Of a stretch of 39,730 bases of DNA, positions 15,391 through 25,200 are shown in pieces; within the stretch, counting starts at the first letter, position 1; every line of letters starts with the position of its first letter. Below the pieces are notes generated by a model that did not search any database, had not been told where the DNA came from, and saw only the letters and a list, made by a program, of their open reading frames with translations. The position numbers and the translations under genes are program-made. This DNA comes from Olsenella_K sp051878835 (lineage in GTDB: Bacteria > Actinomycetota > Coriobacteriia > Coriobacteriales > Atopobiaceae): assembly GCA_051878835.1 (NCBI GenBank), contig JBJEKW010000069.1:1-39730 (forward strand). The letters run 5' to 3'.

Positions 15391-16206
15391 TCAGCCCCAC
15401 TGGATCTCGCCGGTCAGGACCTTTGCGCCGAGGTCGATGACGCCGGTGTTGATGTAGTCCGGATAGGCTTCCCTGAGGGACGCGGCAAGCTCCTCGGACG
15501 TCGAAGAAGCCTTGGTGGCATTTGCGGCTTTGAGCAGGTAGTCCTTTGTGGCGGACAGCGCCTTGCCGTCAAACGAGCCGTTGAGGTCGGCGTGGCTTGG
15601 AATCACGACAGCCGGGGCAAGGGACTGGAGGGACTCGAGGCGTGCAGCCCATGCCTCGAGCGCCTCTGCGGTTCCGGTGTCAGCCAGGAAGATGTGCAGC
15701 TCGTTGAAGGTATCGATGCCGCCGACAAGCAGGCTATCTGCACTATCGAAGAGATTCGTGCGGGATGCATCGTCTCCGACGAGAGCGAACTCGGTGCCGA
15801 GGATATCGAGCGTCTCGTCCGAGATTGCCTTCGGCAGCACGACGTTTACCGGTGCTTGGTCGCCGAGCGCACCGTTCCAGACGGCAAGCTTGCCGATAAC
15901 GGTCTCGGCTATGTGCTTCTGCGTCTCGGCCGTCGAGAGGATCTCGACCTCGGGGAAGGAGCGCAGGATCTGCTCCATTCCGAAGTAGTAGTCGGGGTCG
16001 CCGTGCAGGACGAAGGCGCCCTTGAGCTCAAGCTTCTCATCCTTGAGGAAGGAGACGATCTTCAGCGCGGTGGCCTTTGCGAAGCCGGCGTTCACGAGAT
16101 AGGCTTCTGCGCCCTTCTGGAGGACGACGGCGGTGACGTTGAAGCTGCTGTCGTCCGTGTCGAAGACGGTGATGGTGAACGGACCGGCGGATAGGGTCTT
16201 GGTCAT
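15391..16206 (-). CDS. Metallo-beta-lactamase-fold protein with altered metal motif
   Basis: A 271-residue MBL-fold protein. The place of the HxHxDH metal motif reads HGDPDY at residues 68-73, so the second His is Asp and the last His is Tyr. Later motif positions (LLVGGIDTFNE, VVIPSHAD) are recognisable. Related proteins in the same arrangement usually read HGHPDHYFG. It may bind one metal or be inactive as a hydrolase. ATG 16206 has AAAGGAG upstream. Second gene of the HxlR-linked operon. Confidence 0.8.
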   Translation of the reverse strand: MTKTLSAGPFTITVFDTDDSSFNVTAVVLQKGAEAYLVNAGFAKATALKIVSFLKDEKLELKGAFVLHGDPDYYFGMEQILRSFPEVEILSTAETQKHIAETVIGKLAVWNGALGDQAPVNVVLPKAISDETLDILGTEFALVGDDASRTNLFDSADSLLVGGIDTFNELHIFLADTGTAEALEAWAARLESLQSLAPAVVIPSHADLNGSFDGKALSATKDYLLKAANATKASSTSEELAASLREAYPDYINTGVIDLGAKVLTGEIQWG

Positions 16207-16233
16207 GGCAGTGCTCCTTTCAGCGATCTCGCA

Positions 16234-16575
16234 TCAGTCGACGAACTTGAGCGTGCCCTTGTGCAGGAGCTTGGCGCGCTTGCCGCGTTCGCTCTCGTCT
16301 GGCCATGTCATGAATGCATACACTTTGCCCTCAGCGAAGTCGGCGACCTGTGAGACGACGAGTCCGGACTCCTCGATCCAGTTGACCATGTAGCGGCCCG
16401 AGCCGATCTCGAGCGACGAATAGGGTTCTGTCTCGTGGTCAGGTGCCCCCTCTGCCGTCTTGGAGAGAGCGGTTCAGGCAAGCTCGTCCTTGCTCAGGTA
16501 CTCGATCACGAAGTGGTAGCCGGTCTCATAGTCGACGTCGACCTTCCTGCCCTTGGTGTATTCATAGATGCTCAT
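16234..16575 (-). pseudogene. MoaF-like small protein gene with a nonsense codon
   Basis: A 114-codon frame from ATG 16575 (AGAGGGAG upstream) to TGA 16234 is intact except for TGA at codon 34 (16476-16474). Before it: MSIYEYTKGRKVDVDYETGYHF and on to SKDELA; after it: TALSKTAEGAPDHETE, then SGRYMVNWIEESGLVVSQVADF, AFMTWPDE and HKGTLKFVD. The whole matches MoaF-type small beta-barrel proteins, in which I recall Trp at this position (TGG to TGA would be one change). The rest is undamaged, so the mutation looks recent. First gene of the HxlR-divergent operon. Read-through or a sequencing error are alternatives. Confidence 0.75.
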
Positions 16576-16757
16576 GTTGGCTCCCTCTCTAAAGTGGTTT
16601 CGATGCGGTGAAGTGTGCCAGGTTCTGGACTAGGTCAGAAACTTGAACTAACATCAGAATACGAAACAGCAAGAAGCCGTCAATCAGGATTTTTCTGGTG
16701 ACCAGGTCGCTTTGAGGTGACTGGCTGCCTCAGATGGATGCAGGGAAAGGAAACGGC

Positions 16758-17132
16758 ATGGACGTCGGACAGGCAGAAGAGATAACGAGGCGGCAAGGGA
16801 AGGAGCTTTTCGGCATCTGCCCCTATGTCACGACACAGACCGTGATCCAAGGAAAGTGGGCCATCCTGATTCTCTATCAGCTCTCGGGAGGGCCGCTGCG
16901 CTTCAACGAGCTCCTGCGCAGGATAGAGATAGCCCAGGGCACCCTCTCGAACCAGCTCAAGGCGCTCGAAAAGGAGGGTATGGTCAGCCGCACCGTGAAG
17001 ACGGACGGTGTCGTATCCGTCGAATATGCGCTCACGCCGATCGGGAAGAAGTTCCAGAAGGTCCTCGATGCTATAGAGGAATGGGGCGATGAGTACATCG
17101 ACTTCCTGAAGGAGAAAGAGGCCGCTCGCTGA
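16758..17132 (+). CDS. HxlR-family transcriptional regulator
   Basis: A 124-residue winged-helix protein of the HxlR/HypR family. It has a cysteine at residue 21 (GICPYVTTQTVIQGKWAILI), the position often used for redox or aldehyde/quinone sensing. The DNA-binding part reads LRFNELLRRIEIAQGTLSNQLKALEKEGMVSR and the wing VEYALTPIGK. ATG 16758 with AAAGGA upstream is preferred over the ATG at 16734. It diverges from the MoaF-like/MBL/ABM/reductase operon and is its likely regulator; the 182-base gap is AT-richer than its surroundings and should hold both promoters. Confidence 0.88.
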   Translation: MDVGQAEEITRRQGKELFGICPYVTTQTVIQGKWAILILYQLSGGPLRFNELLRRIEIAQGTLSNQLKALEKEGMVSRTVKTDGVVSVEYALTPIGKKFQKVLDAIEEWGDEYIDFLKEKEAAR

Positions 17133-17240
17133 GCCCTCTCTGCTCCTGATGCTCAAGGGCTGCAGCGAGATGCCGCTCTTGCCTGGACCTCAGACCCTGC
17201 TTGCCATTCGTGCCTGAGCCTCTGGCTACTTGTCAGGTTC

Positions 17241-17268
17241 TTGCACGCTTCCCGAAGGGCCTCATACT
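17241..17268 (+). promoter_or_regulatory. Probable sigma-70-type promoter of the first surface protein
   Basis: TTGCAC (17241-17246) and CATACT (17263-17268) are separated by 16 bases, about 108 bases before the start codon. A similar CTCATACTTYGGRATGA stretch recurs at 22079 upstream of the second surface protein, but without a clear -35 there. Confidence 0.45.
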
Positions 17269-17376
17269 TTGGAATGACGCGCAAGCAGATTGCCGGCGAT
17301 ATCCTCTCTGAAAAATGCGATACCTGCGCCGCGTCCGGATGGACGCATGGTGCGCATGCCGAGAAGGGATATCAGC

Positions 17377-20300
17377 ATGAAGTATCACGATAAGCGGGGG
17401 ACCAAGCCTTCCAGAGGGCCTGCGGGCGCCAGATGGGGAAGGACTGCAGCTGCGGGCATGCTTGCCTGCACGCTCGCGTTCGGTGCGGGCACAGCGCTCG
17501 TCCTGGGCGGAGCGACAACGGCACGTGCAGAGGAAAGCGATCTAGCGGCTACCATGGTGGGGTCTTCCTCCACCACGACAGATCTGATCGACGGCGGGAC
17601 GTACGACCTCTCGCACTACAATGGCAGCAGCAAGACGCAGATCCTCAAGATCAAGAATGCGGGCACGTACCATTTTGTGCAGTCAGGCACTGCCACGCCT
17701 GCGAATGTGCAGATCAAGGTCGACGCATCCTCCTCCAGCAAGGTGATCATCTGGCTGGATGGGGTGACCATCGACAACACGAACCGAAACCTTTCTGCTG
17801 TGAGCATCGAGGGGGACTCCAATGTGGAGATCCACTCCGCGAACGGCTCGAAGAGCACGCTGATCGGCGGTGCAGAGGATGCAGACAGCGATGACGGAGG
17901 GGCTGGCGTCTACGTTAACCATGACGCCACAGCCATGTTTGCATCGGATGCGAATATCGTCGCCCAGGGCGGCTGCTTCACGCTGAATGGACAGGTCAAG
18001 GGCCTGAGGGCGGCAGGCATCGGCGGGGCTGGATCAGGCCACTCGGATTCCGGCACCCTCGTCTTCGAGGATGGCTGCACCATCGAGGCTACCGGTGCCC
18101 AGGGCATCGGCGACAGCTCGTATGGCAAGTACATGAATGGCGGAGCGGGCATCGGCTCGGGCTTTGACGGCGTGTCCGGAAAGATCGTCATCTACGGCGG
18201 CACCATCACGGCGACGGGCGGACCCAATGCTGCTGGCATCGGATCTGGCAGCAAGAGCGGCAGCGGCAATGGCGGAAACGTCCAGGCTGACATCAATATC
18301 CTGTCTGGCACCATCACTGCGACCGGCGGCACCAATGCTTCGGGCATCGGCACCGGAAATGATGGCGATCTGGATGGCAGCGTCACGATCAGCGGCGGCA
18401 CGGTCACTGCCAGCGCCGGCAAGGATGCTGCTGCCATCGGCACCGGCGCGAGCGGCACCCTCAAGGAGAACCGGGGCATCTCCATCACCGCTGGTACGGT
18501 GAAAGCCTCCGGCGGCTCTGTGGGCATGGGCTTCGGCGCATCGGGCTCTGCGGACAAGGGATCTTTTCTCAAGATTAGCGGCGGCACTGTCTACGTCGAT
18601 TCCGTCAGCAAGGATTCCGATTTCCGCATCACGATTGTCGGCGGCCTGGTTCCCACCAATCTCGGGGACGGCATCTACAACGAATCGGGGCAGAGCGTCT
18701 ACTGGATCGAGCTTCCCGTTCCGGACCCCACCGCCGTCGTGACGTACCTGACAAGCAACAGTGACTTTTCCGCCGGAAACGTCCAGCCCGACTCCAACGG
18801 CTATGTCTACGTGTACCTTCCGTCCGCCTCGCAGATGTCCGACGAGAACAGGGTGAGCGTCGTCCAGAACGGCACGACGTACGAGTATCACGACAAGCGC
18901 ACGGAGACCGGAGACATCAAGAACCCCGGCTACCTCAAGATGGACAGCCATGAACTGGGAATCCATGGCGACCCGCTTGTGGCGGGCGGCACGGCGATGG
19001 TGTATCTGGAAGACTCTGATCCGCTGCTCGTGGAAGACCCACGCGGTCCCTACTATTCGAGAATGCCCTGGGTCTACACATCCACGGGCGACGTGAAGGT
19101 GGACTGGTATACGACCCTGAGCCCCTATTCCCAGGCGCAGATAAGCGCTGCCGCCGATGCTACGGGAGCCTTTACGGTTCACGCCGAGATGGACAAGGAT
19201 ACCAAGGGCTACTGGGCACACACGGGCGGAGCGACCTACCAGGGAGTGATCCAGGCACGTCCTGACCTTGCGATTGCCGACCTCACGAAGCCCTATGACG
19301 GTGCCGCTATCACTCCGGATAGCGCAAGGTCCCAGGTAACGACCAACTCCGATGGCCAGCTCACCGTGACGCTCGAGGAGCTCGTGGATGGCAGCTGGAA
19401 GAATGTGGCAAGCGCCACCAACGTCGGCCACTACCGTGTGACGGCCGCTGTGGCCGCGACCGATTCCTTCGGTGCCTGGAGCACATCGCAGGAATTCGAT
19501 ATCCTCAAGGCTGCCACTGCTACGAGCGTGTCTGCCACCCGCAACTCCGATGGCACCACGGTTTCGGGCTGGACGCTTACGGCCCAGGTGGGCGGCTTTT
19601 TGCCTGGCGAGTCAGAAGGAACGGTCACGTTCGTGAACACGACCAACGGCCTTTCCAACGTGCTCGGCTCCGCTCCGGTAGACGCCAGCGGCAGGGCCAC
19701 CTTCACCCTCCCCGGCGACGGCGTGACCCCCGGCACCTACCAGGTCACAGCCACCTACGAAGGCAGCTCCAACTACGCCCCGTCCGAGGGGACGCTCACG
19801 GGCTTCTCGGATCTGAGTGCGCGCACGGTGACAGGGGATGCTTCCCGAAGGGTCGTGTATGAGAAGGGCCAGACCTTCTCGCTCGATATGGCCACGGACA
19901 GCCCTGTCGGTGCAACCGATAAGTGGACCTACAAGGTGGCAGCTGACTCCTACTCCACCTTTGCCAAAGCTGATGGCACGCCTGCTGGTGCCACGGTGAC
20001 GGTCGATACAAATGGTGTGGTCACGGTCAACCATGCGGGCACAGCTACCATCAAGGTGACCCTCCAGGACGGCTCTGCAGCCAGGACCTATCTGGATGCC
20101 GTGTCGTACGTGACGGTCACGGTAGACAAGGCTCCGCTTGTGGTGGCACCCTATGCTGCTGCCGAAGATGGCAGCCCCGTGACGAGCGCCACCTACGGCA
20201 GCCTCGACGGGCTCGCTTCGGGCCTCCTCTTCAGCTATGACGGCGGCGTGAGCTGGACTGCCACGGCACCGGACTGGAACGACGGCTTTGCCGGCTCGCT

Positions 20301-21984
20301 TGCGGCTGGCGAGGTCGATGCGGCGGCGCAGGCCGGCATGTTCGATGTGCCTGCCGTGCAGGTTCCGGGCTCCTTCAGCGTCGATGGGGTCGCGCATGAA
20401 GGCTTCTTCTCGCGTGACTACGATGTCTCCTACAGCACTGCCTACCGTCTCAATGTGGCAAAGCGCAAGCTGGTCGTGGTCCTGGACGATGCATGGGGTG
20501 TATACGGCGGTGCGGCGCCTGAGATCGGCTGGAGCTACGACGAGGGCGCACAGCCTCTCGATGGCGGCCTGGCGGCGCTCGATACCAAGGACACGGTGTT
20601 CCAGGAGAAGCCGGTGCTTGCAATCGATGCTGACGTGACAGGCACGGCAGACTTTGCCTCCATCCCGGTGCACTATGGGGATGATGGTGCGGTAGCAGCA
20701 TACGTTGGCGCCATCTCCGCGCAGGGCGGCGCATCCGCCAACTACGATGTGGAGTTCAGGAAGGGAGATCTGACCGTCTACCCAGAGAAGCTCACCGATG
20801 CCACGAGGATCGCTGTGATGGGCGGAAGCGACTACACCTACGACGGAACGGCACATGGGCCTTCGGCGTATGTGCTGAGCGATGCAGGCAGCACGCTTGC
20901 AGCTGACGAGGACTACTCCGTATCTACGGTCGGCAGCACCACTGATGCCGGCACGGTGACGGTCACGTTTGCAGGCACAGGCAACTACAGCGGCACTGTG
21001 ACAGCCACCTACACCATTGCACCGGCCGAGCTCATGGTGTGGACCCCCAGCGCGAGCAAGGCCTACGATGGAACGCCGCTCACCGCAGATAGTGGCACCA
21101 CGCTTGAAGGGCTCGTCGCCGGCGAGACGGCAACAGCGAAGGCGACGGGATCTCTGACCGATGCAGATGCCATCTACAACAGCTATGAGATCTCATGGGG
21201 CACGGCAAAGGCATCCAACTATATCGTCTATCAGGACCTGGGCACCCTGGAGGTCACGCCGCGCACGCTGACGGTCGCCACGTACTCTGCCAGGAAGCAG
21301 TATGACGGAGAGCCGCTCACGGCAGGTGGCTCCATGCAGGGGCTCGTGAAGGGGGAGACCGCCACACTCACGATGACAGGATTGCAGACCGAGGTAGGCT
21401 CGAGCGACAACACGTTCGATGTTGCATGGGGGTCGGCGAAGGAGTCCAACTACGAGGTAGATCCGTACCTGGGCACGCTCACGGTGGAGCCCAACACGGC
21501 TGCCATCACGGTGAGCGCACCTTCCGGCACCAAGCGGCATGACGGAACGCCGCTTCGGCTGTCTGGTGGCTACAAGGTGTCGGGCCTGCCCCGGGGCTTC
21601 ACGCTCAAGGCCGAGGTTGCTGGCTCTCAGACAGATGTCGGCAGCTCCGAGAGCACCATTGCCTCGTTTGCCATCTATGATGCTGCAGGAAACGATGTGA
21701 CTACGTATTTCCCCAATGTGACCAAGCTGGCAGGCATCCTGAAGGTGACCGAGACCGAGGATGCGGACGCGGCGCAGCCTGTCTTTGACGCGACGGGAGC
21801 AAGCACGTCGGGTGCATCCGGCTCTACGGAGAAGGCAGATGCATCGGGCAAGGCTTCCGTGTCATCTGCATCCTCCCTTCCCATGACAGGCGAAACGGTC
21901 GATACAGCTGTCGCATTGGCGGTGCTTGCCGCAGGTGCTGGTGCCATTACGGTGGCATGCCTCCTGCGTCGCAGGCACATCTAG
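17377..21984 (+). CDS. Giant LPXTG cell-wall surface protein with beta-helix and MBG/Ig repeats
   Basis: A 1535-residue secreted protein. The signal peptide spans 1-51 (cut after TTARA). Residues 66-165 form a carbohydrate-binding-type domain (DLIDGGTYDL to VQIKVDASSSSKVIIWLDGV). About 175-420 are right-handed beta-helix-like repeats (GGTITATGGPNAAGIGSG and variants). Ig-like and MBG/YDG modules follow (KPYDGAAIT, SKAYDGTPLTA, RKQYDGEPLTA, TKRHDGTPLR). The C-terminus has LPMTG at 1501-1505, a hydrophobic helix and RRRHI, the sortase sorting signal. ATG 17377 has GAAGGGAT upstream. It is a predicted adhesin or glycan-binding protein and a paralogue of the next gene. No sortase in the window. 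Confidence 0.88.
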   Translation: MKYHDKRGTKPSRGPAGARWGRTAAAGMLACTLAFGAGTALVLGGATTARAEESDLAATMVGSSSTTTDLIDGGTYDLSHYNGSSKTQILKIKNAGTYHFVQSGTATPANVQIKVDASSSSKVIIWLDGVTIDNTNRNLSAVSIEGDSNVEIHSANGSKSTLIGGAEDADSDDGGAGVYVNHDATAMFASDANIVAQGGCFTLNGQVKGLRAAGIGGAGSGHSDSGTLVFEDGCTIEATGAQGIGDSSYGKYMNGGAGIGSGFDGVSGKIVIYGGTITATGGPNAAGIGSGSKSGSGNGGNVQADINILSGTITATGGTNASGIGTGNDGDLDGSVTISGGTVTASAGKDAAAIGTGASGTLKENRGISITAGTVKASGGSVGMGFGASGSADKGSFLKISGGTVYVDSVSKDSDFRITIVGGLVPTNLGDGIYNESGQSVYWIELPVPDPTAVVTYLTSNSDFSAGNVQPDSNGYVYVYLPSASQMSDENRVSVVQNGTTYEYHDKRTETGDIKNPGYLKMDSHELGIHGDPLVAGGTAMVYLEDSDPLLVEDPRGPYYSRMPWVYTSTGDVKVDWYTTLSPYSQAQISAAADATGAFTVHAEMDKDTKGYWAHTGGATYQGVIQARPDLAIADLTKPYDGAAITPDSARSQVTTNSDGQLTVTLEELVDGSWKNVASATNVGHYRVTAAVAATDSFGAWSTSQEFDILKAATATSVSATRNSDGTTVSGWTLTAQVGGFLPGESEGTVTFVNTTNGLSNVLGSAPVDASGRATFTLPGDGVTPGTYQVTATYEGSSNYAPSEGTLTGFSDLSARTVTGDASRRVVYEKGQTFSLDMATDSPVGATDKWTYKVAADSYSTFAKADGTPAGATVTVDTNGVVTVNHAGTATIKVTLQDGSAARTYLDAVSYVTVTVDKAPLVVAPYAAAEDGSPVTSATYGSLDGLASGLLFSYDGGVSWTATAPDWNDGFAGSLAAGEVDAAAQAGMFDVPAVQVPGSFSVDGVAHEGFFSRDYDVSYSTAYRLNVAKRKLVVVLDDAWGVYGGAAPEIGWSYDEGAQPLDGGLAALDTKDTVFQEKPVLAIDADVTGTADFASIPVHYGDDGAVAAYVGAISAQGGASANYDVEFRKGDLTVYPEKLTDATRIAVMGGSDYTYDGTAHGPSAYVLSDAGSTLAADEDYSVSTVGSTTDAGTVTVTFAGTGNYSGTVTATYTIAPAELMVWTPSASKAYDGTPLTADSGTTLEGLVAGETATAKATGSLTDADAIYNSYEISWGTAKASNYIVYQDLGTLEVTPRTLTVATYSARKQYDGEPLTAGGSMQGLVKGETATLTMTGLQTEVGSSDNTFDVAWGSAKESNYEVDPYLGTLTVEPNTAAITVSAPSGTKRHDGTPLRLSGGYKVSGLPRGFTLKAEVAGSQTDVGSSESTIASFAIYDAAGNDVTTYFPNVTKLAGILKVTETEDADAAQPVFDATGASTSGASGSTEKADASGKASVSSASSLPMTGETVDTAVALAVLAAGAGAITVACLLRRRHI

Positions 21985-22007
21985 CAAGATACATGCTGCA
22001 AGACCCG

Positions 22008-22040
22008 GGGCCCGGCGGACATCCGACGGGCCCTTTTTCT
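22008..22040 (+). terminator. Rho-independent terminator between the two surface-protein genes
   Basis: GGGCCCG (22008-22014) pairs with CGGGCCC (22027-22033), with CGGA/TCCG inside, followed by TTTTTCT. The two genes are therefore separate transcription units. Confidence 0.85.
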
Positions 22041-22204
22041 GGTGCTGTGCCAGAGCTGCAGCCGGGCACCGGACAGGTCTCATACTTCGGGATGATGTGT
22101 GCGCTTTCAGGTCGCGGTACCTTGCCCTTGATACTTGCGGCAGCTGTGCATGGCACCCTTTGATTCAGAAGGCTGGCCGTGCACGATAAGAAGGGAAGCC
22201 CATC

Positions 22205-25200
22205 ATGAAGCGTCAAGACATTTCGCGCATGAGCTTGCCCAAGGGTTCCGGGGGCACGAGAGGCCGCTGGATGACGGGAACGCTTGCAGCCATCCTTGCC
22301 GGCACGCTCGTCCTGGGCGGCGGTGCAACGGTTGCTTTTGCCGAGAGCGGAACCAACGCCTTGGGCGGCAATGCGGCCTCATCGCCTTCCGGAAGTGGCA
22401 CATCGCTCTCCGAGAGCCTGCTCGAAGACATGCTGCCGGATACGGCGGTCACGAACATCAGGCAGGATATCGCAAGGGCTCAGGTGAAGGAGGCGGCCCT
22501 TGCCGCCCACGCGAGCACAGGCACGGCCATGCTGGCCTCGACAAAGGCGAAAGAGGTGTCGAGGGACCTGTATGGCGGCGACACGATTGACCTTACAGCA
22601 GAAGCTTCGGACGCTTCCGTCCTGAATGTCTACAACATCAAGCGCGGCGGCACCTACACGTTCACGGGAAGCGCCTCCAACGTGCAGATCAAGGTCGACT
22701 CCTCGTCCTCCGAGGAGGTCTACATCTGGCTCAATGGTGTCCATATTGATAACAGGCAGCTTGCTGATGGCCAGAACGATATGGCACCCATCGCGGTGAC
22801 TGACAGCTCGCACGTCACGTTCCGGGGAGATCCGGCGAGCGAGAAGAGTACCCTCAATGGACCGCATGCCGCAGCAGGCATCGAGGTGCAGGGAAGCGCA
22901 CATGCGACCTTTGCCGCTGGTGCCTATATCGAGGCTTGGGGTGGTGACGGAGGCGGCCCCTGTGCGGGAATCGGCGGCTCGTCCGACGGGAAGACGTTTT
23001 CCGGCAGCGAGAGCGACAGCGGAGAGCTTGTGTTCGAGGATGGCTGCGATGTCACGGGCCATGGTGACGGCTACCAGGACTCCTACGACTATTGGGATGA
23101 GAAGGACAGGCAATTCTATACCTACAATTACGGCCTTGCGGGAGCAGGCATCGGGTCAGCTGCTGATGGCCATGCCCACTCCATCACGATTCTCGGCGGA
23201 ACGGTCCGAGGATATGCTCCGGCATGGGGAGCTGGCATCGGCTCGGGAACTCCCTGGAATACCGGCAATGGCGGCAACGTCGATTCGATCTGGATCTCCG
23301 GAGGCACCGTCGATGCATACGGTGGCAAACATGCTGCAGGCATCGGGGCTGCGGGAAGCGTCCAGAACTGGGAGGCGGGACAGGTCGGCCCCATCACGAT
23401 CTCGGGCGGCGACGTGACGGCCTATGCTGATGGCAACTACTGGGTTGGCATCGGAGCCGGCGATCACGCCGATCTGCGCGGGAAGATCTCCATCACCGGA
23501 GGAACCGTCCATACGGGAGACATTGGTTCCTGTTACGGCGATGTGGACTGCGAGATCGAGATCGGAGGCGGCCGCGTCTACGCTGGCAGCATCGGCTACG
23601 GAGGGACCGTAACGGACGACGCCGAGATCCTCATCGACGGCGGCACGGTCCTGGCGTCGGATATCAACTCCCTGAGCGACAAGGGTGCGGGCAAGGTCCG
23701 CATCTGGGGAGGATCTGTCAGGACGAAGGTGGACACGGCGCACGGCTACTATCTCTCCAACGAGAATCTTGGTCCCTCTGTCTATCAGGTGAGGCTTGCC
23801 GTTCCGGATGGAGCCAACAAGAAGGCAAAGGTCTCCGTCCAGGCTGATGGCATCACGCAGTACTTCACCAATGACATTCAGACAGACGAGAATGGCTATA
23901 TCTACCTCTACCTCCCCGTGCATGATGGGAAGGAGAATACGGCTGACGTCACAGTCGACGGCATCACCTACCACTACCACGACAAGAACACCACCAAGTC
24001 GGATGGTTCCGGCTGGCTGAAGATGGATGGCGGCGTCGTCCAGTTCAAGGACGACCCGGTCTACCTCACGCCTGACGGGACAGCCAAGGTCGCGCTCGAT
24101 GATGCAGCTATCCAGTGGAAGGGCGCCACCTGGACGTTCTCCGCAGACGGCGCAGCAACGCTTGCAGAGGGGTCCAACCTCTCATCCCCTGGTGCATTCG
24201 CCAGCGTCTCGGGCAAGTCTGATACGAAGGCCGGCGACCCCTACACCGTCATCGCAACCATGAAAGGAAGCTCTGCCTCCTACTGGAGCGCAACAGGGAC
24301 GTCACGCGAGCTGCCCATCTACAACAGCCCGGCCATCAGCCTGCCGGACCTCTCCAAGGACTTCGACGGGGTTCCCATCACCGCTGATGGCATACTCAAG
24401 AGTGTGGCCACTCCCTCGGATGGGGCGGTCCATGTGCAGCTCCAGGAGTACAGCTCGTGGTGGGCGACCTACGGCTGGAACGATGTGGATCAGGCCCTGA
24501 ACGCTGGCGGCCAATCATACGACCCCACGAGCGAGCTCTACCGCGCTATTGTCACGACTGATGCAACGAGCACCTATGCGGCTGGAGGCGTCACCCAGGA
24601 GTTCCGCATATACAGGAAGTCGACTACGACCACCATCGCCTCGATCGACGCGGTCACGTCCGATGGAGTGCTTTCTGGCTGGAACGTCACGGTGCAGGTC
24701 TCCGGCATCGCCTCTGGGTACCCGGGCGGCAGCGTGACGCTGTATGACACGACAGGTGGCGCGAACACCAAGCTCGGCTCAGCCGATGTGCCAGACAGCG
24801 GCACCGTGACCATCTTCGTGGATGCCTCTGCCATCTCCGATCCCTCTTCTTCTGCCATATTGGTAAGCTACGGCGGAGACGATCTCCACTACATCGGCTC
24901 AGAGAAGAGCTTTGCCTCGTTGCCTATTCTTCCTGCCATCTCCGTGCCCGACCTCACGAAGACCTACGACGGTGTTGCTATCACCGCAGCCACCGTCAAG
25001 CCCCAGGTGAGCACCAACGCTGAGGGCGGCGCAACAGTCAGGATCCAGCAGCAGACAGGCAGCGGCTGGCAGGATGTCTCTTCCGCTGAGGATGCCGGAC
25101 ACTACCGTGTGCTCGCCGAGACCCAGGCATCGACTGCCTACGTTGCTGCCTCCGTCTCGCAGGAGTTCGACATCCTCGAGGCGCCAACAGCCACGTCTGT

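Noticed and set aside
16474..16476. TGA as a selenocysteine codon
   Set aside because: The family carries Trp, not Cys, at this position as I recall it, and I saw no selenocysteine element after the codon.
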